Assembly: GCF_949987515.2 (NCBI RefSeq)
Contig: NC_082688.1
Coordinates: 75,582,731 to 75,646,730 of the forward strand
DNA from: Delphinus delphis
Taxonomy: Eukaryota > Chordata > Mammalia > Artiodactyla > Delphinidae
Direction: 5' to 3'
DNA length: 64,000 bases
The position numbers and the translations under genes are program-made. The notes below the pieces were generated by a model. The model was not told the DNA's origin and did not search any database. It saw only the letters and a list, made by a program, of their open reading frames with translations. Of the stretch, positions 10,628 through 21,809 are shown piece after piece (position 1 is the stretch's first letter; every line of letters starts with the position of its first letter).

Positions 10628-10835
10628 GGGCTTCCCTGGTGGCGCAGTGGTTGAGAGTCCGCCTGCCGATGCAGGGGACACGGGTTCGTGCCCCGGTCCG
10701 GGAAGATCCCACATGCCGTGGAGCGGCTGGGCCGGTGAGCCATGGCCGCTGAGCCTGCGCGTCCGGAGCCTGTGCTCCGCAACGGGAGAGGCCACAGCAG
10801 TGAGAGGCCTGCGTACTGCAAAAAAATAAATAAAT
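10628..10835 (+). mobile_element. CHR-2-like SINE
   Basis: This is a full-length plus-strand copy. It begins GGGCTTCCCTGGTGG (10628), with the A-box TGGCGCAGTGG at 10640-10650 and the B-box GGTTCGTGCCC at 10683-10693, the internal RNA polymerase III promoter inherited from tRNA. The tail is A6 followed by TAAATAAATAAA. The 9 bp TSD AAAGAAGCA is at 10619-10627 and 10836-10844. Confidence 0.95.
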
Positions 10836-10975
10836 AAAGAAGCATTCGACCTTGTCAGGCAGATTGGGGAAAGCCTCCAAGAGGAAGGCTTATTTAAGCT
10901 GAAACCGCAGCATGATTTGGAATTGTCCAACCAAGGGAAGCGATTTCATTAAGAGCACTAGCATGAAAACCATCC

Positions 10976-11262
10976 AGTTGTGCTTAGAACGTAAGGTTTG
11001 GGACCTTGGACTCTGAGGCTGACTGCCTGCCTGAGAGAAATTCTCTCCTTTAACAAGTTGTCTGTGTCTGTGGGCAAGACACTGACGTTCTCTATTCCCT
11101 ACCACTCTTTTCTGTAAAATTAGCATAGCAATACTATTGGGGTATGATACTGTTATGCTATTATGACAATCGCTTATAAGGCTTGACTGAAATAATGCCT
11201 TAAAGCACGTTCGTATAGTGCCTAACACTCAGAATAGGACAACTGCTGGCCATTATTAACCC
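10976..11262 (+). repeat. MIR SINE
   Basis: GGACTCTGAGGCTGACTGCC, GTGGGCAAGACACTGACG, TTTTCTGTAAAATTAGC and ATAGTGCCTAACACTCAGA follow the MIR consensus in order on the plus strand, and the end is GGCCATTATTA. Confidence 0.8.
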
Positions 11263-11420
11263 AGAGCTTTGCAGATTACAAAACACTTTGATAGGCATCA
11301 TGTATCATTTGATCACCATGTTTCCCTCTAGTACCCAGTCATCAGTACCTCTGCTAATGGTACTATGATTACTTTTGGAGAAAACGAGTAAGCTCTGTGG
11401 CCCCTTAGTAGGGGCCAGGA
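11263..11420 (-). repeat. Possible second MIR-type fragment
   Basis: GAGCTTTGCAGATTACAAAAC and ATCATGTATCATTTGATCACC resemble the reverse complement of a MIR-related end (CACTTTACA… CATTTGATCCTCACAAC). It directly abuts the plus-strand MIR. Weak. Confidence 0.4.
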
Positions 11421-12009
11421 GTGTCCCAGAGAGAGAGAACAGAGATAGAGCCTGGGTCTCAGGGTCTCAAAGAATATTCAAGAATCATCCTGTCTAGACT
11501 GGAAGCATGTCAATTCTTCAAATGCTTAGTAGTATCTCAGGAAGAAAGGAAACACATTTAAGGGACTAGGTTACATTAAGGATTTTGAAAACATGACATT
11601 TACGGTTTAAGTGCCCCTCAGGAATCAGGGCCTCAAACTGTTCAATAATGGTGTAAAATGCGTGAGCAAACAATTTAAGTGTTACTCTAAGATAATCTCG
11701 GTAGGAGCACAATGTTGTAAACAGTCCTCTCCACATCCCAGTTCTGTGAAGTAGCTGTTTGTTGTTGTCCATTTATTGCTTTACAGCTATAAGTCTTTGA
11801 CTAAGTCGCTTAGCATCTTCTAACGATTTTTGAAAGATTTTCTGAGGAAATCCAACATAAGATGGCGTGGGCTATTATACTAACCATAAAGCATGTGATT
11901 TCTATTGTAAAGAGCATCTTTTTCCACTGCACACATTTAACCTCTTTATGTCTGGTGTTATGGCTCATATGAGGGAAAGAATGGTGGCATTCATTGTCAC
12001 AATTCTACA
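11421..12009. other. No recognised feature
   Basis: Nothing recognised. Short frames at 11566-11772 and 11867-12073 are unsupported. Confidence 0.5.
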
Positions 12010-12225
12010 GCATTTAACATTGGTAGATGATTTTACTGTTGATAAAATACATTACCCACTTTATCACATTTGATTCTCCAAACAGCCTTTCCCAGTTTTT
12101 ACTTAGTGAAATTGAGACCTGGAGATGTTTAAGCAAGTTCACATAGTTGGTTAGTGACAGAGCCAGGACTTGAACCCAACTGTTTGGTCTCCAGATAGAG
12201 TTTTCTTGTCACTAAACTGATTTTT
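12010..12225 (-). repeat. MIR SINE
   Basis: CATTTGATTCTCCAAACAGCC, AGTGAAATTGAGACCTGGAG, AGCAAGTTCACATAGTTGG and GACAGAGCCAGGACTTGAAC follow the minus-strand MIR consensus closely. Confidence 0.85.
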
Positions 12226-14089
12226 GCCTTGTTTGCAAAGCTTGCGTGTGAAGACAAGAGCAAGCGTTTTAGAGTTGTAAGATTAGTAGACTGCAGAAGA
12301 CCGTCTTTCATAAGTGTGTCTTGGAGGACTCCACTCAATGTAGATTCAGTTCCCAGGAAATATTAAGACTTCAGAGACCACTGGTGAGCAAGAGAGACAA
12401 TGTTGCAGCAGCCATTATGTGACCTACTGATCCCCTGGGAGGGAGGTGTTGGGGGTACAGAGTTAGACTTGGCCACGTGGCTCTCTTACACCTTCCACCC
12501 TGGGGAATTCCTCAGAGGCCAGGAGGCAAATGTTCTCTGAAGGTCTTTGGGGGTTTCCAACTCTGTTGCAGCAGACAATTTCCAACCATTTCCCCCTTAA
12601 GACAGCCACTGACAAGTTGCTAATGATTCCCTTAGGGTCCCTCACTTCAGGCACTTTAAGGATTCTTTCACTAGAATTTGAATCAGGGCACTTTTAAAAG
12701 AAAAAAAAAATCCAGCTTGCTTTTTACCACCCTCCTTTGGGATTAAGTTAAGGAAACTAAAGCCATTATCTGCTTGTGGCTTTGCTGAATCAATGAATTT
12801 TACTCACTAGAAAGTCACACGAAGTAGTTCTTTTTCATGAAAAGATGGCGTAGGCATTTTTGAGCCTTGAGTTCTGAAGAACACACAGAAGGCTGATAAT
12901 TAGCGCTGGCATCAAGGCAGGTACATGAGCAGTAGTGGAGCTTTTCCTTTTCTGACACATTGAGAGACAGGGGTGCACAAGCTGTTTAAAGTAAAATAAT
13001 AAAAAGAGGGACAAGGTTAGGAAGGGATTAATAACATCTGCAAATCACAGGAAGGATGTGCTTTTCTCTGAATGTTGCTCTAAACTGTACCTTCTTTTCA
13101 ACTGCTTGAGATACCTTTGTTCAAAAGGAATACAGATTCAATAATGCTTTTCTGGGGCAAACATAATGGACTGCACGCATGGCTCAGGCTGAGCGGTGAT
13201 AACTAGGCAAAGCTACCATATTTTTTAAAATCTAAGACTCCATTGATTCTCAGATGTACTATATTATATTAATGTATCACTAAGAGAGAGAAAAAAAATG
13301 CTAGCAGTTGGCCACATCAGCCTCCTGTAACTTTGACTTGTGTCTTGTCTTTTTGATGGTATTCGTGCTTTCTCCTGCCTTTATTTTATTGCTTGGCACT
13401 TGAGAGGCATGTCTTTTGCACACGTACCAATAACAAAACCGCTTCATTTACATCTTGGTTGTGGCTTCATCCAAAGAACATGTTTGTTGCCTTGTAAGAA
13501 AATGGGGAGTTTCAGTCAGTACTTTGACAATAAGTATTTGCTTCACAAAGAATACCCAATTTACATGCAGTGGCTAATTTCAACAAAATGACTCTGTTTC
13601 AACAATAAACAATAGTATAGTCTTTTTGAGAGCTGACGAGTTAGGACATTTGATTTGTCATCACTGCCACTGGGCAACAATGATGATAAGACACTTCCCA
13701 AATTTGGAAAAATTTAAATGTGAAAAAGAAGTGTGACTTAGAATTGATGAACTATGAGAGTTCATCAGCCTAAACGGCCAAGGGAGAAGACCATCCAACT
13801 GTGGGAATTTCAGTTCCAATGACAAGAAAGAATCAAAGCAGTGAGCTAGTAAACCAGAAGGCCTTGACGTTCCTCTCACCTTGATTAAACTTTAGATAGA
13901 TTTCTTCATGACTGTGGGCCCTGACCTCCCTTTTCTTAGTGCAAATACTGTAGAAAATTGCAATTTTAAATTCTTTCTCTGCCCCTTTGAGAGGTAAGTT
14001 TTCTACAACCCAGAAATGTCTGCTCGAGGACCATCCCTTTGAAATGTAATCATTCAAAGAGACTGTGTGCCTCTGTGGGAGGGTGGGAG
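12226..14089. other. Long stretch without recognised repeats
   Basis: This is 1.9 kb in which I recognise no transposon, gene or RNA. An 83-codon frame (13340-13591) and minus frames near 13661-14057 have no recognisable domain. Such islands can be unique intronic or intergenic sequence, and conservation with other mammals cannot be judged from here. Confidence 0.5.
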
Positions 14090-14330
14090 CCTAAGTTCTC
14101 TAGGCACCAATTAGCAAACACAGATGGCCTAATCACGTTAATCAGTCTCCCTGCCAAGTCCTCCAGTATGTTTCCATTGGCTCACCGCATTTCTTAAGAA
14201 TCACCCACCTTTTATTCAGCAGAGTTGTTTCTTCTTGCTCCTCTATTGCAGTAGTCTTGAATAAAGTCTGCCTTGCCTGTTTAACTGATCCAGTGCAGTT
14301 TTTCTTTTATACTAAGAACTCAGTTCTAAA
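14090..14330 (+). repeat. Possible LTR 3' portion
   Basis: TTGAATAAAGTCTGCCTTGCC, followed by GTTTAACTGATCCAGTGCAG, resembles the polyadenylation region (AATAAA plus a GT/TC-rich stretch) at the end of many ERV LTRs. No partner LTR or TSD was found. Confidence 0.35.
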
Positions 14331-14640
14331 GAAATAGTCAGCATTCAAATGATCCTTTATGCATACTTAGAAAGTCACAATTCAAAGTAGAATGTGCTTT
14401 TTTTTAAATGCACATTCTTTGGTCTCCCACACAGTTTGTGTAGTTTATACGTTTTTGAGACTAAAATCCCTGTAATGTATTTTCCCCTGTACTATTTCCT
14501 TATTGAAAATGCTTCAGTGCAAGTGTGTTGAGAATTAAAATTCGCAGAACTGTTCATTTTTATTGTTTTTAATCACAGGAGTCAAGGGGTGAAAGGGTGT
14601 TCTTTCTGATCCAAGTATCTAATTTTTCAGACTCATATTC
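14331..14640. other. No recognised feature
   Basis: AT-rich sequence, nothing recognised. Confidence 0.5.
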
Positions 14641-14722
14641 TGTGGCACAGAAATACAGCCTTTCTCAAGATCACATAGCTAGTTCATGGTCAACCAAAGA
14701 CAAGCCAGTGTTGTTTCCACTA
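14641..14722 (-). repeat. MIR fragment
   Basis: GTGGCACAGAAATACAGCC, CAAGATCACATAGCTAGTTC and TTGTTTCCACTAGACC match the minus-strand MIR block (GAGGCACAGAGAGGTTAAG… GGTCACACAGCTAGTAAG). It is cut off by the adjoining hAT element. Confidence 0.6.
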
Positions 14723-14725
14723 GAC

Positions 14726-14920
14726 CAATGACCCCCACACTGAACTGAGCATTTACACACCTGGAGAGTTTGAAAAAAATGTTGATGTACTTTAAAAAAT
14801 CAGGGTCCGTTGATCCAGAATCTCTGGTTTTTGGTCTAGGCATTTGTGGTTTGTAAAAAGCACACAAAGTTTGTTTGTTTTTTAAAGTGCATCTAAGATG
14901 CAGCCAGGTCTGAGAGCCAC
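14726..14920 (+). mobile_element. MER5A-like hAT-Charlie MITE
   Basis: CACACTGAACTGAGCATTTACACACCTGG, GATCCAGAATCTCTGG, AGGCATTTGTGGTTTG and TGAGAGCCACC follow MER5A (TCAGAATCACCTGG… GATTCAGTAGGTCTGGG… TGAGAACCACTG). It is a non-autonomous DNA transposon with no transposase. The ends are degenerate and I could not define the 8 bp TSD. Confidence 0.65.
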
Positions 14921-16589
14921 CGGAATAAGCTTTCTCCCTGTAAGTAATACACTAAAACCAAGCAAGGAGCCAGCTGCTGTTTTATGTCCTGCACAGAGGA
15001 GCAGAGGCTAAATTGTAAATGCTTTTTAGCATTTTTGCGCTCACCAATTCTCATCCTTAAAACATCCAGCACTTCTCAGTTATTTCTTCCATTACTTTCT
15101 TGCCCTAGAATTGTGTAAATTTGCATGTGGTACAACTGCTTGACTGGTTATGATAGCTCACAGAACCTGGGAAGGTGGCCTTTGTGCCAGAGCAAATAGT
15201 ACTTGATGTATCTTTGAAGCTGGTCTGTTTGCAGATTGGACTGTTAAGCACAGAGGGAAAGAGTTTTCAATGAATATTTCTATAATGTTACAAATATACT
15301 GGACTACTGGCTTACAAGTCTGTACAGGTGATAGGATATTTTTTTGCAGGTGAGATATGCTCCATGAGAATGAGCTCCTAGGAAGAAAGGAATTGTATAA
15401 ATGCAAATAATTATTTTTATTATGCAAACGAATGATCCTAATACAGTAATAATAGCAATTAAAAAGAAATCCAGGTCCCTATGCCCTAGAGAGCAACATC
15501 TTTGTAAGGAAATCTAACGAACTTTTGTAACGATTATTACATGCCTTAACTGCAAGGTTTTGAGTAAGAACCAAACTTTTAAGCGGGTGTTGTTGTTGTT
15601 TTTAATCCATTAGACATAAATTAAACCAAACCAGGAGATTGAAGTGTTTCCTCCTTCTTCCTCCTACACAACTGTGGGCTTAACCTTAATTTGCTGATGT
15701 TGGCAGTATTTGTACAAGCACTGTTATCTTCTAGAGCAAAAGCAATGCTACTGTAATGATTCAGGGAAAGAATTAGAAACTATATATTTAAAAATCTTTC
15801 CTTTTATGAGCAATTTAAATTGGCAGGAAAAACACAATTAAGCAATTTCAAAGGTGTAATTTTATGGAGAGTTAAACACTATGTCTCTAAACACTGTTTT
15901 TAAAAAGACATTGGTAATTAAGTTTTTCTATTTTTTTATAGCTCTAATCTAGGGGAGACAGTGGTGAAGAAAATTGCCAAGAATGTGATTTTTTACAAAG
16001 TACAGTTTGAAAATTCCCATCCTAAAATGTTGAAATGGAAAAAGATGACAGTGACTAGAGATTTCAGATGTGGAAAAGAGCAGAGATGTCCTCTTGGCAT
16101 GGCTCTTTAGATCATTAACTAAGGGAGTCCTGCAAACTCCATCCCTCAGCTGCCGATGGGAAAATGTTGCAACTGCAAATTAGAGAGATCTTGCTGGAGA
16201 TACTGTAGAAGGAACAGGAAATTACCAGATGTCTTTAACCCTTCCATTTCACACCCTATCTTTGTAACCTTCCAATACAAGGTTTCATTTTATAGTTATC
16301 TCTGACAGCATCAAGATCTTCAATTACCCAGAGTAGTGGGAACTCCTAGTTTTTGAGTCAGTTCCATTGCCCAGCTTTGCTGGTTGCAAAATTTTTTAGC
16401 GCATCGATGAAAATCTGATTCCATATTATTTTTTTTCCTGAAGTTGCCCCTCTTTATAAGTCTGTGTTCAGTGACATCAGATTAGAGCTTAAATCTGCCA
16501 CAGTGAGATTGTTCACATCAAGGAAATCTGTAAAGGCTGCCGTTAATCTGGGAATCTTGGGAGAGCTGGCTGTTAGGTCTTTGCCGGCA
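14921..16589. other. Repeat-poor island
   Basis: This is 1.7 kb without any repeat I recognise, AT-rich (notably 15590-15950). The 89-codon minus frame at 15158-15427 is not recognised. It is a candidate for conserved non-coding sequence only because of its repeat poverty, and nothing else supports a function. Confidence 0.45.
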
Positions 16590-16905
16590 CACCACTGTCT
16601 CTGGAACTAGCTGATAAGTCTGCTTCCTCATCTCTACAATGGGCTTTCAAACATGTGAAGGTTTCCTCCCTGTCCCTCAGAAATCTAGGCCACACATGTT
16701 GGGAAGGACCCTGGTAAGGTCTGTAGCTCAGTCTAATTCTGGGCAAGGGGTATGTGTCTTTATCTGTATGTATATCTTCTTCCAGGACATATTGCTTATC
16801 TTAATAAGCTGTTTCAGTAATTAAACAAAATGATGCCTGCAAAATGCTCAGCCTTTCACATAGTAAGATCTTGGGTACTATTGGCTATTATTATCTTTAG
16901 GGTGA
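16590..16905 (+). repeat. Probable interrupted MIR
   Basis: CTGCTTCCTCATCTCTACAATGGG (16620-16643) and TGCTCAGCCTTTCACATAGTAAG with GGCTATTATTATC (16845-16898) match the centre and 3' end of MIR. About 200 foreign bases lie between them. Confidence 0.45.
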
Positions 16906-17380
16906 AGGTTTATTGTACCAGAACAACCTTTGTTTACTCCCCTCTCCTATCTAAGGAGGTTTAAAGGTATACCATAAAACGGCTTTTATTTTTTCCAAAT
17001 TGTTTCTTCTTAAATTTGTGCAGTTCTGATTAGACACCAGGGCTAGGTATATGTTTATTTCCAACTTTAAATTGAATACAACATCCCATTAGGACACTTG
17101 GTGGATTGTTAGAACGGGGACCTCAAAGTCCGTCTTGCTTTTCTCTTGCAAAGAGAGCTCCAATACAGTTGAAAATACTTCAACATAATCTCTCATCCCG
17201 ACAGCCTCATCTTTAGTCTGAGGAGAGACTGAGGAATGCATAGATTTCCTATACTATTCTTCTTGGTCTGTCTTTCTATCTCACAGAGCCTATAACCCAA
17301 CCGACCCTCTGTCTATGATTACCTACCTTTCCTCACCTAAAGTCCTTAAGACTCGTGACACTCTCAACACCAAAAGAGGA
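16906..17380. other. No recognised feature
   Basis: Nothing recognised. Confidence 0.5.
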
Positions 17381-17598
17381 ACACAGCTATGGTTGGTGAC
17401 ATGCTAAGATGGCCCTCAAGTTTTCCTCCTCCTGGTGTATATGTGTTATACAATCCTCTCCTTTTGAGTGTGGGTGTGACTAATATGATGGGATAACACT
17501 CCCATGATGAGGTTATGTCATATGGCACAGTTGACTTTTGAGGAAGGGAGATTGCCCTTTGTGAATGTGTCCTGATCTGGTGACTCCTTAAAAGGGAC

Positions 17599-18312
17599 GG
17601 GAAAAAACTAAAAATGGAGTTGCTGTATGATCCTGCAATACCACTCCTGGACATATATCCAGAGAAAACTATAATTTGAAAAGATACATGCACCCCAGTG
17701 TTCATTGCAGCACTGTTTACAATATCCAAGACATGGAAGCATCCTAACTGTCCATTGACAGATGAATGGATAAAGAAGATGTGGTATATTTATACAATGG
17801 AATATTACTCAGCCATAAAAAAGAATGTAATAATGCCATTTGCAGTAACATGGATGGACCTAGAGATTATCATACTAAGTGAAGTAAGACAGAGAAAGAT
17901 AAATATCATATGATATCACTTATATGTGGAATCTAAAATTTAAAAAGATACAAATGAACATATTTACAAAACAGAAATAGACCCACAGGCGTAGAAAACA
18001 AACTTACGGTCACCAAAGAGGAAAGGCAGGGAGGGATAAATTAGGAGGTTGGGATTAACATAAACACACTACTATAAATAAAGTAGATAACCAACAAGGA
18101 CCTACTATACAGCACAGAGAACTATACTCAATATTTTGTAATAATGTATAAGGGAAAATCTGAAAAAGAATATATATATATATATATTCTATCTCTATCC
18201 ATCTATCTATCATCTATCTATCTATCCTGAGTCACTGTGCTGTACACCTGAAACTGACAACCTTATAAATCGACTATACTTCAATTTAAAAAAAGCTAAA
18301 TTAAAAAAAAAA
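17599..18312 (+). mobile_element. 5'-truncated LINE-1
   Basis: Sense-strand L1: the ORF2 C-terminus (the frame at 17698-17913 includes [14 protein letters not shown] and ATWMDLE-like residues) is followed by the 3' UTR (CAACAAGGACCTACTATACAG, TGCTGTACACCTGAAACTG) and a poly-A tail. The TSD AAAAGGGAC is at 17590-17598 and 18313-18321. It inserted into the MLT1-like LTR. Confidence 0.93.
18170..18226. repeat. (TA)n-(ATCT)n microsatellite in L1 3' UTR
   Basis: TA dinucleotides, then ATCT tetranucleotides. They sit at the same point of the L1 3' UTR where other copies in the window carry TG/CA arrays. Confidence 0.9.
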
Positions 18313-18690
18313 AAAAGGGACTGGGCTCTTCCTGAAGTCTGAGGTTTTGAAGCACGAGATGGATTCCCTGGGAGGGAGATTGTCTGTTGCTGTCTTTGAA
18401 TTAGAGAAAGTCAACTTTTAAGGGTCTGAGACCAACCTGCAGCCAACAGCCAGCCAGAAAACGGGACCTCAGGCACACAGCCTCAAGGATTTTTTTTTCC
18501 CCCCGGAGCCTCTAATAGAGAACTCAACCCACCTCACATATTGAGTGCAAGACCCTGAGTAAAGAAACCAGCTTAGCCAGGATGGACTTCTGACTTACAG
18601 TGTGATGATAAGTGTCTGTTGTTAAAAGCTGCTAAGTTTGTGGTAATTTCTTATGTAACAATAGAAAACCAGCCTACTAACTGTCATATG

Positions 18691-19109
18691 TTCTCATGAT
18701 AATATCTTCTCCAGTCGAAACAGCTTCAGTCTGGTCACCATATTGTCAAGTTCTCATCAGCCATCTTCTGGATTGTTCCTACTTCCCTAATGTTTTCTCT
18801 TGAAGTGAGTGAAGAATGACTGCATTTTGTCAGCATTTTGTCTAACTCTGGTTCAATGATCATTCTCTGCACAGGTAGAACATTTGCTAAAATGATCCAA
18901 AGGATATTCCAAAATGCAGTAAATGTACTAGAAAAGACATAAACTTCTGAAGAGGCACACGCAATTTACCTCAGCATGAAAAAGTAAATCTTTTCTGAAA
19001 CAGAGCAGGATAGAAATAATTGAATAAAAGGACCTCTGGCTAAAAATTAGACCCATCTCTCTATCATGGCATTCTTTCCACTGCCATGTGATTATTTTCA
19101 CTTTGGTCT
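18691..19109. other. No recognised feature
   Basis: Nothing recognised. Confidence 0.5.
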
Positions 19110-19215
19110 AGTGTATGAACTTGAGAGAGAGGGTCTGTGCTCCATTTATCTCTAAACTCTAAGTTTAGTACTCGGTATATTTAGGTGCTCAATAAGCATC
19201 TTCTACATTTACCTG
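19110..19215 (+). repeat. LINE-2 3' end fragment
   Basis: GAGAGGGTCTGTGCTCCATTTATC and TATTTAGGTGCTCAATAAGC match the L2 3' end (…GTAGGCGCTCAATAAATATTTG). Confidence 0.5.
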
Positions 19216-19874
19216 AAACAGAAGCATTTGCAAATGACAGGATTTACAGCTTGCTGAGATTAATTGAAGTTTTTCTCCAAAGTTGAAAAGCAACAAAGAG
19301 GACAATCTGTTCAGAAAGATGTGAAGGGCTGAGGAATGTACTCGAGAGTAAATGCTTTCTCAGAATCACAAAACAATTTTTATGAAGCAGGAGGTGTTGG
19401 CGAGCTCTTTCCGGGTAGGAGGTGAAGAATAGAACAAAAATAAAAATGAAACACCTTAGAATTTGCCATAGAACAAACAAGACAGGAGGTGATAACACTG
19501 ATAGTTCAGAGCTGCTCTGAAAGCATATTTTCTCTCAGGGTGGAGCACTGTTTCTTCCTTGAGAGACACTAGGTTATACACACAGACATAGCCAGGGGGA
19601 TTTGTCCACGGTATAATAGCCAAACTAATATTAAGAGAAGAAAATCCACTCACAGCCGAAAGATAAATGGAACAAAGAGGTAGAGGCTGAAGTGCTGCAG
19701 GCAAGTCTAGGCTCCCCTACAGGGAACCCAATTAGTACTTTCCTAACTCCCACTGCCAGTTTCTCAGCGTAATCTGGGGAACATCTGAGGGCAGCAGGCA
19801 GTTGTGGAATAACAATAACCAAGAGCAAAACTGACGTTACGATTTGCAGTCTATATATGCATGCATATGTATAA
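19216..19874. other. No recognised feature
   Basis: Overlapping minus frames of 84, 82 and 65 codons (19244-19828) lie here, but none resembles a protein family I know and no splice or promoter context is evident. Confidence 0.5.
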
Positions 19875-20030
19875 TATCAGTAACAGTTTCACCATTCTTT
19901 AGATGGGGAAACTGACGCTCACCAGGTAAGTGACCTGCAGAAGGTTGCAGAGCTAATAACTGATAAGGAGGACTGGAACTGAGTACAGGAATTTGGAGTC
20001 AATCTCTGTGCTCTTCCAGAACATCGAATT
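19875..20030 (-). repeat. MIR SINE
   Basis: AGATGGGGAAACTGACGCTC, AGGTAAGTGACCTGCAGAAG, AGAGCTAATAACTGATAAGG and CTCTGTGCTCTTCCAG follow the minus-strand MIR consensus. Confidence 0.75.
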
Positions 20031-20709
20031 GTCTCTCCAAGGAGAAAGAATAGAAAAATATTACGCACTTTGAAATTAACACCCAAACTCCTCAGGGCTG
20101 CTGTGAGAATCAGATGAAAGAGTTATGTTCTTGGGAAAGTCATTTAATTTCTCTGAAAAAAATTCCAGTAATCCATTCAACTCTGATAATCTTTGACTGC
20201 CTGATTGGCCTCTAGCAATTTACTGGTACCTAAAATGGACAAAGCGCCAGGCCTGAGACATTGTAGGAAATATAGAAATACAGACTCTCTGCGCCTGCAT
20301 ATCAGTTATTTAATGGACATTTATTGAAAGTCTTCTTTGTGCCGGGCAGATACTCGGAAATACTATGCTAGATTCTGTGACATTTTCCTTCATCAACTAA
20401 TTATGCACAGGTTTTTGTTGAAATTTGGCTGATAGATTCCCATCTTCTATGATGTCAATCCTATATCAGTGATGTTCCTACAAACACATCAAAAGATGTT
20501 ATGTGTTTTATAAATTTCCTTTTAAAAGCAGGAAATGTTAAAAATGTCACATTTAACTTGAGAGTAAAAATTGTGTTTGTTTTTCAATAGCTACAGGTAA
20601 TAAACCACTGACTGCCACTTTTTATTACAGAAAAGATCAGTCAATTTAGGATACTTGTTTTTGATTTTATAGAATATTTTGGAAAATGAAAAGTGTATGA
20701 TTTAACTTT
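20031..20709. other. No firm feature
   Basis: TGGACATTTATTGAAAGTC with TTTGTGCCGGGCAGATACTC (20310-20360) hints at an old repeat with a TTTATTGAGCACCTACTATGTGCC block, too weak to annotate separately. The rest is unassigned. Confidence 0.4.
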
Positions 20710-20725
20710 AAGGGCTATCACTCTT

Positions 20726-20836
20726 TTTTTTTTTTTTTTTTCTTTTTTGCAGTACGCGGGCCTCTCACTGTTGTGGCCTCTCCCGTTGCGGAGCACAGGC
20801 TCTGGACGCGCAGGCTCAGCAGTCATGGCTCACGGG
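20726..20836 (-). mobile_element. 5'-truncated CHR-2-like SINE
   Basis: Only the 3' half of a CHR-2-like SINE is present: a T-run, then CAGTACGCGGGCCTCTCAC through GGCTCAGCAGTCATGGCTCACGGG in antisense. It stops at 20836, so the tRNA-derived head with its A and B boxes is absent. It is nonetheless flanked by a perfect 16 bp TSD, AAGGGCTATCACTCTT (20710-20725 and 20837-20852), so it was truncated during insertion and not cut later. Confidence 0.92.
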
Positions 20837-20852
20837 AAGGGCTATCACTCTT

Positions 20853-21575
20853 AAAAAACAGACTTTGCCACTGTGAATATCTGAATGGCTGTGTGGTACA
20901 CAGTTATGATTACTCACCATCTCATTACAAAGTATTGCATTGCTTCTATTGTTTGATACGATATAATCTTCAAATCCATTGAATGAGGCAGACATAAAGT
21001 GTAAAACCACCTTGTAAGTCAAAAGCGAACAAATGAATGAGGATGCCACTCACTGTTACCTCCTCCCTGTGGTTGAACTTCCAGGATAGTTGGCTTGCTA
21101 TAAGCGTTAAGCATTTCTCCAACATCAGGACAAGAAGCCGGAAATCGAAGTTCTCAGATTTTCTCTCCTTGCCTGATACATCAACTTGTACCATCTTATA
21201 CCAGCACAGTCATCATTGCCTCCCTGACACTGTCTTCCCTCCCTCCTCCCAGGCAACTGCAGCTCAGTTTGGAGAGCACTATTTAAATAATACATGCTGA
21301 CTGCAGAAAAATTTAACAACACGTGTATGTGTAAGGAAGAAATTAACAGAACTCCTAGCACCTCAAAACAAAAGTATTTGACCCAAATGGAATTTTTGTG
21401 TTTGTGGTGGTTAGTGGGTATGTGTGTGTGCAGTCTTTAATATTTTAATTTTCATATCTCAGCACTTAATAACACATATTTTTTCATTTCTATGGGATTA
21501 TTAATATAAAGAGAAACTATTTTTAATATTTATATTTTATTAAATTTATATTTTATCTGACCATCTTACTAAATT
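20853..21575. other. No firm feature
   Basis: ATACATGCTGACTGCAGAAAAATTTAAC (21289-21316) recalls an old LINE-type repeat, but this is weak. Short frames on both strands at 20970-21361 are not recognised. Confidence 0.4.
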
Positions 21576-21593
21576 CTCTTGTTACTTTTTTTT

Positions 21594-21791
21594 TTTTTTT
21601 GCGGTACACGAGCCTCTCACCGCTGTGGCCTCTCCCGTTGCAGAGCACAGGCTCTGGACGCACAGACTCAGCGGCCATGGCTCACGGGCCCAAACGCTCC
21701 GCGGCACGTGGGATCTTCCCGGACCGGGGCACGAACCCGCGTCCCCTGTATCGGCAGGCGGACTCTCAACCCCTGCGCCACCAGGGAAGCC
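21594..21791 (-). mobile_element. CHR-2-like SINE
   Basis: A T-run leads into GCGGTACACGAGCCTCTCACC, the full antisense body, and ends at GGGAAGCC. Several CpG sites have decayed (ACACGAG, GCACAGACTC), so it is a little older than its neighbours. The TSD is CTCTTGTTAC plus 8 T (21576-21593 and 21792-21809). Confidence 0.93.
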
Positions 21792-21809
21792 CTCTTGTTA
21801 CTTTTTTTT

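Larger units (their letters stand above)
17381..18690 (+). mobile_element. MLT1-like MaLR LTR, split by L1
   Basis: The left half (17381-17589) carries GCTAAGATGGCCC, TCTCCTTTTGAGTGTGGG and GATGGGATAACACTCCC. The right half (18322-18690) carries CAGCCAACAGCCAGCCAG, GTGATGATAAGTGTCTGTTG and GCTGCTAAGTTTGTGGTAATTT. The last is the MLT1 3' end (AAGCCACTAAGTTTGGGGTAATTTG). The halves join cleanly when the L1 at 17599-18312 is removed. Confidence 0.75.

Noticed and set aside
10640..10693. tRNA-like A and B boxes
   Set aside because: They are the Pol III promoter of a SINE. No cloverleaf with acceptor stem and anticodon of a real tRNA gene is present.
14258..14263. AATAAA as the polyadenylation signal of a host gene
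   Set aside because: No upstream exon or open frame. It fits an LTR end better, and AATAAA is frequent by chance in AT-rich DNA.
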